Under the pieces are notes generated by a model. The model was not told where the DNA came from. It did not search any database and saw only the letters and a list, made by a program, of their open reading frames with translations. A stretch of 64,000 bases of DNA, taken from positions 124,001 to 188,000 of the forward strand of contig JAQMWT010000546.1 of the NCBI GenBank assembly GCA_029834535.1. The letters run 5' to 3'. This DNA is from Chrysophaeum taylorii (taxonomy: Eukaryota; Sar; Pelagophyceae; Pelagomonadales; Pelagomonadaceae). The position numbers were made by a program, and so were the translations under genes. Each line of letters opens with the position of its first letter. The first letter of the stretch is position 1. Positions 1 to 9,631 of the stretch are shown here, one piece after another.

Positions 1-105
1 GAAAGCGGGTTTTGGTCTCGTGGTACAATGGTGTATTAATACACTTTCCATAAAGAAGGGTGCGCTTGATATGTCATCAAATTCGAAGGAGCTGTGGTGG
101 GGCGT

Positions 106-745
106 TTAGCGGTTTGCCTTGGCCACTCGCTCGATCTCGTCCTTCTTCTTGATGGCATAGGAGTTGGAGGAGCCGCGCGCGGCGTTGATGATTTCGTCAG
201 CGAGGCACTCGGCGATGGTCTTTACGTTGCGGAAAGCCGCTTCTCGGGCGCCCGTGCAGAGGAGATAGAGGGCCATGTTGACGCGGCGGAAGGGCGACAT
301 GTCAACGGCCTGGCGGCGGACAACGCCAGCAGAGCCGACGCGCGTCGAGTCTTCGCGCGGTCCGGAGTTCAGGATCGCGTGGACGACGACCTGGACAGGA
401 TTCTGATCTGTCAGGAGGTGGATGATCTCGAGGGTCGACTGGACGATGCGGACAGCCTTGAGTTTCTTGCCATTGTTGCGGCCCTTGCGCATGAGCGCGT
501 TCGCGAGACGCTCGGTGATAGGGCACTGTGCCTTGCGGAACCGCTTCTTTTGGTACCGACCGGCCGTGTGCGGGAGGTACACCGAGTACTTTCCCTTGAC
601 CTACGCATGACCACCGTCAGCAATAATAAATCAATTTAGGACGAAAGCATCCACGCACCGCAATGTAGTCTTCGAGAGAAATGTCATTGACTTCTATGTC
701 GTCGTACGTCCACTTTCCGTAGAGCTTAACTTCCGAGTCTGCCAT
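106..745 (-). CDS. RPS5: 40S ribosomal protein S5 (uS7), two exons
   Basis: Cytosolic small-subunit ribosomal protein of the uS7 family, located at the mRNA exit/E-site region of the 40S head. Exon 2 (600-106) encodes an almost invariant RPS5 core, including the [23 protein letters not shown] and GAREAAFRN blocks and the [12 protein letters not shown] tail. Exon 1 starts at the ATG at 745 ([12 protein letters not shown]) and runs to DYIA at 659. It is joined by a 58-nt GT-AG intron (658-601), which restores the conserved DYIAVKxKY junction. Length and both termini match eukaryotic RPS5, so the gene looks intact. The divergent start of hslV lies about 130 bp away, so the two genes probably share a bidirectional promoter. 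Bases 1-105 are 3' flank with nothing else recognised. Confidence 0.96.
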
Positions 746-878
746 TGTTGCTACCCGGTGCTTCAGACACTCCGACTCGTCCGCAACTCCTCTCCTCGAC
801 AGCGATGAATCGAATCGACGACGCTTGGTTTACACCAATCTTCACCGCTTTTGGCGAGGCGGTTAGGGTAATGATGTG

Positions 879-1637
879 ATGAGTAGCTTTCGTCGACCTA
901 TGACGACGACAATGACCTTTCGCGGTTTTGCGGCGACGACGCGGAGCGGGAGGTCGAGTCGAGGGAGTGTAGTGCGCCGATGGCTCAGCGGCGAGATGCA
1001 CGGGACGACGATCCTGTGCGTGCGCAAAGAGGGTCGCGTAGCTTTGATTGGAGACGGGATGGTGTCGATGGGCTCGCAAATTGTCAAGGGAAACGCGAAG
1101 AAGGTGAGGCGGCTCGGGGATGGGGTGTTGGTCGGTTTCGCGGGGTCGACGGCCGACGCCTTTACGCTCCTCGAGCGTCTCGAGCGCAAGCTCGAGGAGC
1201 ACCCTGGCCAGCTGACGCGCGCGTGCGTCGACCTCGCGAAAGCGTGGAGGACCGACAAGTACCTGCGTCGCCTCGAGGCGATCCTGCTCGTGGCTGACTC
1301 GGAGGTGACCTTCGAGCTCACGGGAAACGGCGACGTCCTGGAGCCCACCGACGGCATCATGGGTATTGGCTCAGGAGGAGCTTTCGCGCTGGCTGCCGCT
1401 CGCGCTCTTAAAGACGTCGACGGCTTGAACGCTTTGGAGATCGCCAAACGCGCGATGGATGTCGCCGCGGGCATGTGTGTCTACACCAACCACAACTTCA
1501 TCATCGAGGAGCTCCCACAAGACCCTAAGGACGCCCAAGCCAGCGCCAAGCCCGATGCCAGACCGCCAGACGACGACGCCACCCCCAGCGTGGCCGCGCC
1601 GCCGCCGACAACCGCACCCCCCCAAAAAGCCGAGTAG
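879..1637 (+). CDS. hslV: HslV, mitochondrial ATP-dependent protease proteolytic subunit
   Basis: HslV (ClpQ) is the threonine-protease ring of the two-component HslUV protease, bacterial in origin and retained in mitochondria of some protists including stramenopiles. The mature N-terminus begins at TTILCVRK, so Thr becomes the catalytic residue after propeptide removal. The GDGxVSx[35 protein letters not shown] and AIGSGG-like blocks follow in family order. About 40 Arg/Ser/Thr-rich residues precede the mature start, as expected for a mitochondrial presequence. A non-conserved Pro-rich tail of about 45 residues follows the usual C-terminus, which is unusual. Start chosen at the ATG at 879 (another is at 900); the reading frame opens earlier only with GTG. 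The partner HslU is not in this window. Confidence 0.93.
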   Translation: MSSFRRPMTTTMTFRGFAATTRSGRSSRGSVVRRWLSGEMHGTTILCVRKEGRVALIGDGMVSMGSQIVKGNAKKVRRLGDGVLVGFAGSTADAFTLLERLERKLEEHPGQLTRACVDLAKAWRTDKYLRRLEAILLVADSEVTFELTGNGDVLEPTDGIMGIGSGGAFALAAARALKDVDGLNALEIAKRAMDVAAGMCVYTNHNFIIEELPQDPKDAQASAKPDARPPDDDATPSVAAPPPTTAPPQKAE

Positions 1638-2033
1638 CTTGCACAATCCTGCCCTTGCGGCCGACCCTCGGACGACGACGTCGTACGGGGAGAAAAAAAA
1701 AAGAAAGAACCGAGGGACTTTGGTCCGTCGTCGCCTTTCCCGAAAAGAAAAAAACGCGACATGCAACGACATTCTCCCCCTCTTCTCACTTAAGAAGGAT
1801 CGAGGTGGGGAACAAGAGTATCTGTGTTATGACTCGATCATCGCACAACGAACGGTATGATCAGTGTGTTGTTGTTAACTCGATCGATCGATATCGACGA
1901 GACGACGCGCGTTGAGTGGTGCAAAGAAAATAGCGGTATGAATGTACGCGAGCGTACAAAAACGATGAACAGAAGAGGGGGTTGTACAGTGTGTTGTTGT
2001 CGTCGTCGTCGTCGTCGTCGTCGCAGGAGGAAA
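1638..2033. other. Convergent intergenic region
   Basis: The stretch lies between the convergent hslV and the TPR-like gene. It holds poly-A runs near 1685 and 1745 and a CGT-trinucleotide repeat at about 1998-2023. I see no coding signal or RNA gene. Confidence 0.6.
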
Positions 2034-2932
2034 TCAAATGCCTACGGGTGGCTCGCGGAAAAAGACGAGAGAGCCGATGCAGAGCACGGTCGCCGCAATC
2101 GCGAGGGCGGGGTCGAGCTGGGCCTGGGGTTGTTTTCCGAGTTCGGCCTGCTGGACGGCCCATTCAACAGAGCCGTACTCCGGCTCCTCGGGGAGCTTGG
2201 AGACTTGGGGCCGCTTGGAGATGGTGCCGTCGGGCGCGCCTGGCGGACGAGTGGGATAAACGAGGACAGGTACTCACGCTTGTAGACGGAATCGTCGTTA
2301 AACTTGTCCATGTCAATAGTGATGTAGTTGGAGGCATTGAGGGCGAGGAGAGGAGCCTGGACGATGAATATGAGTTCCTTGGCCACCGTCCGCACGTCGC
2401 GGTCGCTGTGTTTCTCTAACACCGAGAGCAAACGGACACACTGCGGTCGTCGTCCGGCGGCGTACAGGGCCTGGGCGAGCCAGAGCTGCATCTGACCACC
2501 GCGACGGCTAATGGGGTTGGCAAAGTAGCACGCGCGATTCAGGTACTGCACCGCGCGGTCGTACTCGCCCCTGTTAAGAATGTCCACGGCCTCGGCGTAA
2601 AAAATCTCCGCCCTATCGGCAATTGACACGTTCCTGCCCTCGTCCTCGTCCGCGAGCACCGCCAAGATCTCCGCCCTACTTACTGCGCGCCGGCCCGCCA
2701 TCGACGCGTCCAACTTGGCCCCGAACATTCGAACCTTGCCTTCATCAAATGGCGGGGGCCTGTCGGCAGCGGCCATTCGAAGGGAGACCCCTCGCCGCCG
2801 CCGCCGCCGTGTGGAGTGGTGCAGGTGGTGCTGGTGGTTCCAACCGTCTACGGCCCACCAAGAGGCGACCACCACCAGAGCGCGCATCACCACCGGTTCT
2901 CTCGGCGGTACGTGGCGTGACAGTGTCATCAT
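2034..2932 (-). CDS. Plastid-targeted TPR-like membrane protein, two exons
   Basis: The N-terminus combines a hydrophobic segment (MRALVVVASWWAVDGW) with an Arg/His-rich stretch, resembling a bipartite signal and transit peptide. The body has helical-repeat character (AEIFYAEAVDILNRGEYDRA, then GGQMQLWLAQALYAAGR), like small chloroplast TPR proteins known in plants; I do not know a specific function. The plain reading frame degenerates after SVYK, but a 38-nt GT-AG intron (2277-2240) restores a sensible C-terminus. That C-terminus has an acidic, aromatic stretch, a single membrane span (ALAIAATVLCIGSLVFF) and a stop at 2034. The protein therefore looks like a C-tail-anchored plastid membrane protein. 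The ATG at 2932 or the one at 2887 could be the start. Confidence 0.7.
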
Positions 2933-3488
2933 CTAAGGCCATCCTTACCCCCAAGAGGGGGCTGGTCGGCGTTGCAAAAACAACCCGCGTCATAATATTA
3001 CACCGCCTGCCCCCCCCGGGGTGCTGGCCCTAACCTGTTGTTGTACTAGCTTGTCTCCCGGCTCGGATCGGCGGCGACTCCGTCTACTAGGCCCTCGTTG
3101 TGTGCCAGCGTTTTATGCCCTCCTCTCTCCCCGCGCCACTTCACGCTGCCGAATCTCCTCGGCCCAAGCACAGCGTCGACTTTCATCACCACTCCTCGTT
3201 TCCGTACTCCCATCCCACATTAAACAGTCGGATATTATTAAAGCCCCGCAGCCGCGCTTTGGAGAGTGTATGTGTGGTTGTGCAACCAGCTGCCAGTAAT
3301 AATAATAATAAGAACTCTTTAAAAGCAGTCCTCCTGATTCCGTTAGAACGGAGCCTCGAGTCCACTGTTCCCGCACACTTTGACCTTGCGGAGCCAGCTC
3401 GGGCGCAAAGGGCGACGTGGCCGCAGTTGAAAAAAAAACCATTGTTGTGAGGATTTCGCGTACAAAAAACGCACGGCACCCAACGGAA
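2933..3488. other. Divergent intergenic region
   Basis: It separates the minus-strand TPR-like gene from the plus-strand coiled-coil gene and should hold both promoters. It contains a short TAA/AAT microsatellite near 3297-3312. No conserved protein or RNA gene was recognised. Confidence 0.5.
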
Positions 3489-5870
3489 ATGAGACGGAAC
3501 TATTGTACTCCCCAGTACTCCCCCAAGGCGTTGCGGCCGTCGCACAAGAAGATGATCACCTTCAAGCAGCGCGCCAATGACCGCCTCGCGCTGCCGAAGT
3601 GGATGAACGAACTGATGTCTGCGCGCGACTCTCTTTCCTCCTCCTCCCCCTCGGAGTCGAGCGCGATAGCCTTTCTCGTCGCGCAGCGGAAGCGACACGC
3701 CATCGGTTTCGCGGAGTTGCGGAGGCAGATATCGGTGTACTCGGAGCAGCTAGGGTCCCTACTCGGTCAACTTTGGGAGGGCGAGGAAATAATCGTGGGA
3801 CGGCTCATGGCATCTTGCCAAAAAATTAAAAGCGAGTCGGAGAGCTACGAGACGTCAAAGAAGGTGCTCGTCGACGACTTCAAGAGACAGATGCGAGAAA
3901 TCGGTAATGCGGTAGACGAGGCCAACGGCGAGCTCGCGGTCGCACTGGCATCGCTGAGAGACCGCGGAAGCGAGATCGACGGGCTCAAGCACACCAACGC
4001 GCACCTGGAAGCGCAGGTCGCGAGCCTGCGGCAGCTGCTCGGGCGATACGTCGAGGGCCACGCGCCCGACGAGCCGGCGACGCTCGAGCGGCAGCTCCAC
4101 GCCGAGAAGATGAGATTGCTCACCGAAACATCCGCATCCAACAGCCCGTACACCGCCGAGGAAATCGAGCGTCTCGCGCGACAGCGCCAACAGACGCTTT
4201 TCGAGATGAACGACGACATAGACGTGATCCTGAACGAGATCGAGAAGGAGGGCCATCGCCAGGCCCACGTGCTGCGAGACATAGAGACTTGGGTGCGGTG
4301 CGTTGACCCCGCCGGCACCTCGCTATTTCCCGCGCCGAGGGGCGCCGCGGACGCGGCGTGCCAGTGCGACATCCTCGACGCGCCGGAGGCGAGGACCCAC
4401 GGCGACGACTTGCCGGCCGAGCCGCCCAGACGGCCAGCGCGGCGCGGCATCGAAGGGAGGCACGTGCCGTTGCTGTTGCGAGCTCAGATGGCGAGCTTTC
4501 CGCGGACGCGCCGCATTCCGTCGCTCCGAGCGACGCTCCGACTTATTCTCGATCTGCACTTGGCGAAGATCGACTTCGACAAACGGTGCGACGCAGCGGG
4601 GCGTACGAGACTTTCTTTGGGCGCTTTTCCTTATTGTTACTTCTGGCGTAAGTTCGGGAGGCGTGAGCTCGCTGATGAGCACGCGATGCAGCTCGTGCGG
4701 GCAGTCGAGCATCATCGAACACACAAGCGCGTGCGGCTATTCGGCGAGTGGCTCGGCGTCGACGACAAGGATCGGCCGCCCGTGTTTGCGGTGCGCGACT
4801 CGACCTTCGTCCTGAGCTTCTTCGTGCAACTACAGGTCGCGAACGAGTTCACGGCAACTGCGATCGATCAGCGGGGCGAAATCGTGGAAATCAGCCGCAA
4901 GAAGGCGACCGAGGCCGCCCGCGTTCTTTTCGCCGACAAAGTCCCGGACGAGGGTGCCTCGGTCTTCAGCCGCGTCCAGGCGCTGCCAGCCGCGTCGAAC
5001 AACCAACTGTGCGTCGACCTCGACGACGTCGTCGAGCTCGTGCACGCGACGTGGTGCGACGCGAACGAGCTTTGGCGTGCGCACGCCACCTTCCTCTTCC
5101 AGCGCCACAAAGCGCTTTTCCGAGTAAAAGAGGAGATGCGGTTCGCCGACGACGCAGGCCGTCAGGACGTCGACGTTTTGTTGGTGCGAATGGACCACGT
5201 CAAAAACTTCCGGCTCAGGGAAGCGAGATCGAACGAAATCACCCTTGATAATGATGACGACGACGACCACCACCACCACCATCACACTCGCCCGGAGCTC
5301 GTTGCGTTGCTTACCGCCGATGCGTTTGGACGCTTGATGCGACAGGCAAACCCTTACGTCCAAGGCGGCGAAATCGCCCGCGTTTTCGAGAGAGGCTGCG
5401 ATATGATGCGCTCGCGAATTCAAAGAGATTTCCTCGATCTTTGGCACCGCTATCGCCTGGACGACAACGGTGGAGAACCGGTGCCCTACGAATACGTGCC
5501 TGCCCACCGACATCATCCGCCGCCCTCGGACCGACGACGTAAAACACCCTCGAGCGCCTCGTCAAACGACGAAAGTGGCGAGGACGACGACGACGACGAC
5601 CTCCCGCCAGTTTTGGCGCCGATGAAGTTCTCCCGCGAGCCTCGGGTTTTCTGGCACAGTCCCGACCTCGACCGCACCCAATGGACACCCCCGTTCGACC
5701 CCACCAACTTCCAGGTCAACGAGATCGACGCCCCCGTCTTCATCGACCTCTGCCTCGATGAAATGATCCTCGCCAAGGGCCCGTTCTCCAGTGTGTTGAA
5801 TAAAGCCCCCAGCGATCTCTGGCCCAACTCGGAAGCCTACCTCGCGCAAATCGAAGACACCTTCACGTAG
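3489..5870 (+). CDS. Large coiled-coil protein of unknown function
   Basis: About 790 residues. After a basic N-terminus come roughly 250 residues of heptad-rich, Glu/Leu/Arg-dominated helix (from about LRRQISVYSEQL to RDIETWVR), consistent with a long coiled coil. A Pro/Ala-rich linker follows, then a globular-looking segment, an acidic/His run (DDDDDHHHHHHH near 5250) and a second acidic run near 5580. The C-terminus is Trp/Phe/Asp-rich (REPRVFWHSPDLDRTQW). I do not recognise the family; cytoskeletal or ciliary scaffolds are possible but unproven. The reading frame opens earlier only with a GTG at 3417, so the first ATG at 3489 is used; 3552 is an alternative. The gene ends 61 bp before the next start. 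Confidence 0.75.
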   Translation: MRRNYCTPQYSPKALRPSHKKMITFKQRANDRLALPKWMNELMSARDSLSSSSPSESSAIAFLVAQRKRHAIGFAELRRQISVYSEQLGSLLGQLWEGEEIIVGRLMASCQKIKSESESYETSKKVLVDDFKRQMREIGNAVDEANGELAVALASLRDRGSEIDGLKHTNAHLEAQVASLRQLLGRYVEGHAPDEPATLERQLHAEKMRLLTETSASNSPYTAEEIERLARQRQQTLFEMNDDIDVILNEIEKEGHRQAHVLRDIETWVRCVDPAGTSLFPAPRGAADAACQCDILDAPEARTHGDDLPAEPPRRPARRGIEGRHVPLLLRAQMASFPRTRRIPSLRATLRLILDLHLAKIDFDKRCDAAGRTRLSLGAFPYCYFWRKFGRRELADEHAMQLVRAVEHHRTHKRVRLFGEWLGVDDKDRPPVFAVRDSTFVLSFFVQLQVANEFTATAIDQRGEIVEISRKKATEAARVLFADKVPDEGASVFSRVQALPAASNNQLCVDLDDVVELVHATWCDANELWRAHATFLFQRHKALFRVKEEMRFADDAGRQDVDVLLVRMDHVKNFRLREARSNEITLDNDDDDDHHHHHHTRPELVALLTADAFGRLMRQANPYVQGGEIARVFERGCDMMRSRIQRDFLDLWHRYRLDDNGGEPVPYEYVPAHRHHPPPSDRRRKTPSSASSNDESGEDDDDDDLPPVLAPMKFSREPRVFWHSPDLDRTQWTPPFDPTNFQVNEIDAPVFIDLCLDEMILAKGPFSSVLNKAPSDLWPNSEAYLAQIEDTFT

Positions 5871-5931
5871 TAGTAGTAGTCCTAAAATCCCCCCGTACAA
5901 CCAAACACCTCTAACGGACCTCTCCTAAACG

Positions 5932-6900
5932 ATGCCAGCGTTTCGAGGCAACTATCGGCCGCAGCCCCAGCAGCAACAACAACAGCCGTTTGGGCGACCG
6001 CCGTCCCAGCAGTTCGGTCGCTCGCAGCCGCGCCCCAACGGCCGACAGAACGCCCCGAATCAACCCCTCATTCTCGGTCGGGGGCTGCAACAGGAAGGTC
6101 CCTTCCAGCCGCAGACGCCGCAGCAGCAGTGGACTCCCGTAAACACAATCAGTGTATCGCCGCCCGATGGCGTCGATCCGACGGTGCGACAGGACTCAGA
6201 ACGAAAGCAAGACGTCGACAGAGAAGAGGAGGCTGGCTTGCGCGAACACAACCAGGTCTCGTATCCCTATACGTGTTTTGGCTTCAAAGACAAAGAGTGC
6301 GTCGTGCATGGCGACTGGAGCTTCGAAGAGTGGCGCCTCGCCTACTATAACGCCAGGCGCGCTAACAAGATGGCCGAATACGAGTTAAACCTCAAGCAGA
6401 GAACCGACGACCTCGCGCGCCAGTGGGCCCGATTGGCAACGCCCCTCGCTGCAACCCCAACCCCAGCTCCTACAGCGCCCCCTGCGCCACCGGCTTCGAC
6501 GCAGCTGCCGCTGACTCCGACGCAGCCAACTCCGTCGTCGCCGCCAAGTGGGCAAGCGTCGGGCACGCCGCTCACTTGGCCTGAAACAGATCGACCGGAA
6601 ATGCCTGCGAAGTACGAGATAGTTTTGGGTCGAATTCCCGAGATACCTCCGCCAAGGCAGACTGGCTATGCTGCTGTCACGCTTGCAGACCAACAGCCGG
6701 CTCCTACGCCACAAAATCCGTTCTCCCAACAACCGTTTTCCCAACCACCGTTTCCCCAACAGCCTTTTTCACAACAACCGTTTTCGCAGCAACCCTTCTC
6801 TCAACAACAACACCAACACCAACAGCCGGCGCAGCCACGGCCGAATGGGTGGCCTCCCATCCAGCAGCCGCAGCCAAACCCGTTCCGCCAGGTGTTTTAA
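5932..6900 (+). CDS. Gln/Pro-rich low-complexity protein
   Basis: 322 residues. A Q/P/R-rich head with a few FG dipeptides (QQQQQQPFGRPPSQQFGRSQ) and a tail of QQPFSQ-type repeats (about 6715-6810) flank a short ordered core. The core has a Cys/aromatic segment (YTCFGFKDKECVV) followed by WSFEEWRLAYYNAR and a helix. The composition suggests a disordered scaffold with a small interaction domain, perhaps a nucleoporin-like or RNA-associated protein, but no family is recognised. It starts 61 bp after the coiled-coil gene and ends 53 bp before the DUF899 gene, on the same strand. Confidence 0.7.
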   Translation: MPAFRGNYRPQPQQQQQQPFGRPPSQQFGRSQPRPNGRQNAPNQPLILGRGLQQEGPFQPQTPQQQWTPVNTISVSPPDGVDPTVRQDSERKQDVDREEEAGLREHNQVSYPYTCFGFKDKECVVHGDWSFEEWRLAYYNARRANKMAEYELNLKQRTDDLARQWARLATPLAATPTPAPTAPPAPPASTQLPLTPTQPTPSSPPSGQASGTPLTWPETDRPEMPAKYEIVLGRIPEIPPPRQTGYAAVTLADQQPAPTPQNPFSQQPFSQPPFPQQPFSQQPFSQQPFSQQQHQHQQPAQPRPNGWPPIQQPQPNPFRQVF

Positions 6901-6953
6901 CCCAATTCCTTATTTCAAATCTTCAACATTCGCTGCTTCCCAAAGGCAACATT

Positions 6954-7724
6954 ATGGTGACAGCCACCGTGTCAGCGCAACAAGCCGAGGGTGCGAGCGC
7001 TGTGTCCGCAGCGCCCATGGAGGGCCACAGCGTTGTGGCACCCGATGAGTGGCTCCAAGCGCGGCGTGCGCTTCTTGCGCACGAGAAGGATTTCACTCGG
7101 CAGCGGCAGAACCTCGCCAAGGCTCGGCAGGATCTCCCGTGGGTTCGCGTGACCAAATCGTACGAGTTCGCAGCGGTCGACGGAGCGCGTCTCTCCCTCG
7201 CCGACTTGTTTGGCTCGCGCTCGCAGCTCATCGTGTACCACTTCATGTTTGGCAAAACCTGGACCGACGGTTGCAAGTCGTGTTCGTTCATGGCTGACGG
7301 TTTCGACGGGGTGGAGCCGCATCTCCGCGCGCGCGACGTCTCCATCGTCGCGTGCTCGAGCGCGCCCCCCGACAAGCTCGACGCCTACAAGCGCAAGCTG
7401 GGGTGGGAGTTTCGGTGGGTCTCGAGCCTTGGCGACTTCAACAAAGATTTTCACGTCACCTTTGAGGACGCCGAACTTCCTGCCGACTACAACTTCGGCA
7501 CGTCCAAGTTTCACATAAACGAGGCCCCGGGCTTTTCGGTCTTTTACAAGGACGAAAAGGGCAACATCTTCCACACGTATTCGACGTACGCCCGCGGTCT
7601 CGAAAACTTCCTCCTCACGTACCAATTTCTTGACATCGTCCCCAAGGGTAGAGACGAGGCCCACCTCGACTATCCGATGACCTGGATCCGCCGCAAGTAC
7701 GAATATGATCACTCGCCTTCCTAG
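6954..7724 (+). CDS. DUF899 thioredoxin-fold protein
   Basis: About 256 residues matching the DUF899 (AhpC-like thioredoxin fold) family. Typical features are the VAPDEWLQARRALLAHEKDFTR opening, LPWVRVTKSYEF, LSLADLFGSRSQLIVYHFMFG, the Trp/Cys cluster WTDGCKSCSFMADGFDG, then PGFSVFYKDEKGNIFHTYSTYARG and a C-terminal hydrophobic PMTWIRRKYEY. The family is common in bacteria and patchy in eukaryotes; its biochemical role is not settled. The two-Cys segment (CKSC) sits where the redox site of thioredoxin-fold proteins would be. Start chosen at the ATG at 6954, just before the alignable region. No intron is evident, compatible with an old bacterial acquisition. Confidence 0.88.
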   Translation: MVTATVSAQQAEGASAVSAAPMEGHSVVAPDEWLQARRALLAHEKDFTRQRQNLAKARQDLPWVRVTKSYEFAAVDGARLSLADLFGSRSQLIVYHFMFGKTWTDGCKSCSFMADGFDGVEPHLRARDVSIVACSSAPPDKLDAYKRKLGWEFRWVSSLGDFNKDFHVTFEDAELPADYNFGTSKFHINEAPGFSVFYKDEKGNIFHTYSTYARGLENFLLTYQFLDIVPKGRDEAHLDYPMTWIRRKYEYDHSPS

Positions 7725-8550
7725 GCTTTGGTGACCGCCGCCCTCTGTGTCTGAACTTGGTATATGCTCGAGTGTGGAACAAGTGCGCACGCGCGCGCAC
7801 GCACACACACACTCTCTCTCTCTCTCTGTCTCTCTCTCTCTCTGTTTCCTTGTCTACTGTCTTGCTGCGGTTGCGCCGTCATTGCGCGGGTTTGATGGCA
7901 CTGATCACGACGTGCTTCACAGTCAATGGCGTCCCTCCGCGCGCGCGCCCATCCCCATTTTCGCGCGGCCTGTCTCGTATTCTCCTCTATATTCTTGTAT
8001 TTTAATAATGCTCGATTCCGCGGGCAACATCCTGGAGCGGGTCTATGCGCACGTACTGAGGGCCAACGATGCGGTCAGCGCGACATAATCTCGCCCCCTG
8101 CGGCACTCCGCGCTTCCGGTTTGATCTTTCAGTTGGCGATGTTTTACCCAGCGTACTCCTCGCTCAAGACCGTGACAACTGGCGGCAGACCATCAACTCG
8201 CCCCCAAATCATCCTTTCTACCCCCCTCGTCTGAACGCCCGGTGACTCCAATCCCACCCGCCACTGCGCTGAGATTTGCATACGACCCATGCACTGAATA
8301 TTGAGCTGGCCTCTCGTAAGATAGTTAGTTAGTTAGTTTTACCCAGACCTGACGAGTCTCCTTGAGCCTGATTTCAGCCGGGCTCAATGCCTAAAGGCAG
8401 TGTATCCGACTTGCCTCCCGCTTTGCGCGAGAGTCCCGCGCTGTGGCAACATTGAGGTTGTACTTGTGTCAAAGTTGTGACAACTGACTCCGCCCAGAAA
8501 GTTTCCGTTGTCAGCGGCGTTAGTCCTTGGAGGACACCTCTTGAGCGTTG
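7725..8550. other. Intergenic region with CA/CT microsatellite
   Basis: It contains a (CA)n/(CT)n dinucleotide tract at about 7796-7845 and a short (TTAG)n run near 8325-8340, the same tetranucleotide that borders the fold-back element at 12.3 kb. The reading frames in it are short and repeat-derived. No gene is supported. Confidence 0.6.
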
Positions 8551-9486
8551 ATGGACGAGGAAGAAGGAATCGAGCTCGGCGCGAAAGAGGTGCAGAATCC
8601 AGTGCGGACCGCGGCCTCGAGGGAGACGTGGACCGATCGGCGACGCGACGAGGAGCCACGCCAGGAGGCGAACGAGCTGGAGGCCAAACCCGAAGAATTC
8701 GACGAGGAGCAACCGCCACCAGCTGCGGAAGATGGGTTCGAGAAGATCCTCGAGACCGCAAAGGAGAAAAGGCTCGTCCGCAAGCAACAGCGGTTGCGCG
8801 GCGCCGACTTTGCAGGGATGGCGGTCATAATGTTGGTGACCGCCAGCGTGATCTCGTTCCAGGTTCTGTGCGTTAGCGACCAGCAGTGCTTTGCGAACGG
8901 CGATCCAGCCGTCCCCAAGCCATCGCACGCAATCGTTCCGTTGCTCGCCGTGTGCGTGCTCGTGGTCGCACCCATGCTTCTCTGGGCCGCGAGCGCAGCA
9001 AGGGAGGTTACCGTCGGATTGACGGAGAAGCGCCCGCTCGTCATCAGGGGGCTCGTGATATCGCTCGTGTTCGGACTTGTCTTCTTGAGCCTCGCCTCTG
9101 AGCGAGGAGATCATCTTCGGAACGCAAAATTTCGAAGGCGCGCCAGGCGCCTCTGGCGCCGATGCGAGGATGAGGCAGACCCTTCCGGCGTCTGGAAAAG
9201 GCGTGGCGATTGCAACTACCCAAACACTGTCCGCCTCTTCTACGTGAAGCACGAAAACATCGCCGAGCAAGCCCGCGACAATCTCGAGCACCTTCTATAC
9301 GCTCTCCTTGCTATGTTCGCCATTTTCCTAATGGAATTCCTCGGCCTCGCAAGCGCAATGCTCTTCGCTTCATCCACCCCCCCCACTTCGCTTCTCGATT
9401 GCGGGGACTGCCTCCGCCTGCGTCCCCGTCTCGTCCAGCGAGGCCCGCTGCCGTCCTCTGATGATGACGACTCGAGCTCCGACTAG
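8551..9486 (+). CDS. Four-span membrane protein of unknown function
   Basis: About 311 residues. An acidic, soluble N-terminal region of about 90 residues precedes three closely spaced hydrophobic spans (AVIMLVTASVISFQVLCV, IVPLLAVCVLVVAPMLLWAA, VIRGLVISLVFGLVFLSLA). A Cys-containing Arg-rich loop of about 70 residues follows, then a fourth span (LLYALLAMFAIFLMEFLGLA) and an acidic Ser tail (SSDDDDSSSD). The spacing resembles tetraspanins, but the CCG signature is absent, so I do not assign that family. The ATG at 8551 is the first Met of the frame. Confidence 0.72.
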   Translation: MDEEEGIELGAKEVQNPVRTAASRETWTDRRRDEEPRQEANELEAKPEEFDEEQPPPAAEDGFEKILETAKEKRLVRKQQRLRGADFAGMAVIMLVTASVISFQVLCVSDQQCFANGDPAVPKPSHAIVPLLAVCVLVVAPMLLWAASAAREVTVGLTEKRPLVIRGLVISLVFGLVFLSLASERGDHLRNAKFRRRARRLWRRCEDEADPSGVWKRRGDCNYPNTVRLFYVKHENIAEQARDNLEHLLYALLAMFAIFLMEFLGLASAMLFASSTPPTSLLDCGDCLRLRPRLVQRGPLPSSDDDDSSSD

Positions 9487-9631
9487 ACTTAGCAGTTACG
9501 TCTACCGACCGAGTGATAGGTGGGATTGTCGCCATACGCATTGGTAGGGCCATTCCCGGTTTTTGCACACCCAGCTGTTGTCGTCATTTGTTAGCGGTAC
9601 AGCGACGGCGTGGCCAGGCGCCGAGAGTAGG

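Noticed and set aside
94-639. Plus-strand 181-residue frame at the left edge.
   Set aside because: It is the shadow of RPS5, starts at a non-ATG codon, and the opposite strand carries an unmistakable ribosomal protein.
8320-8345. (TTAG)n tracts at 8.3, 12.3, 12.9 and 57.3 kb as telomere-like repeats.
   Set aside because: They are short, and most border the fold-back element; they do not form a long terminal array and TTAG is not the usual TTAGGG.
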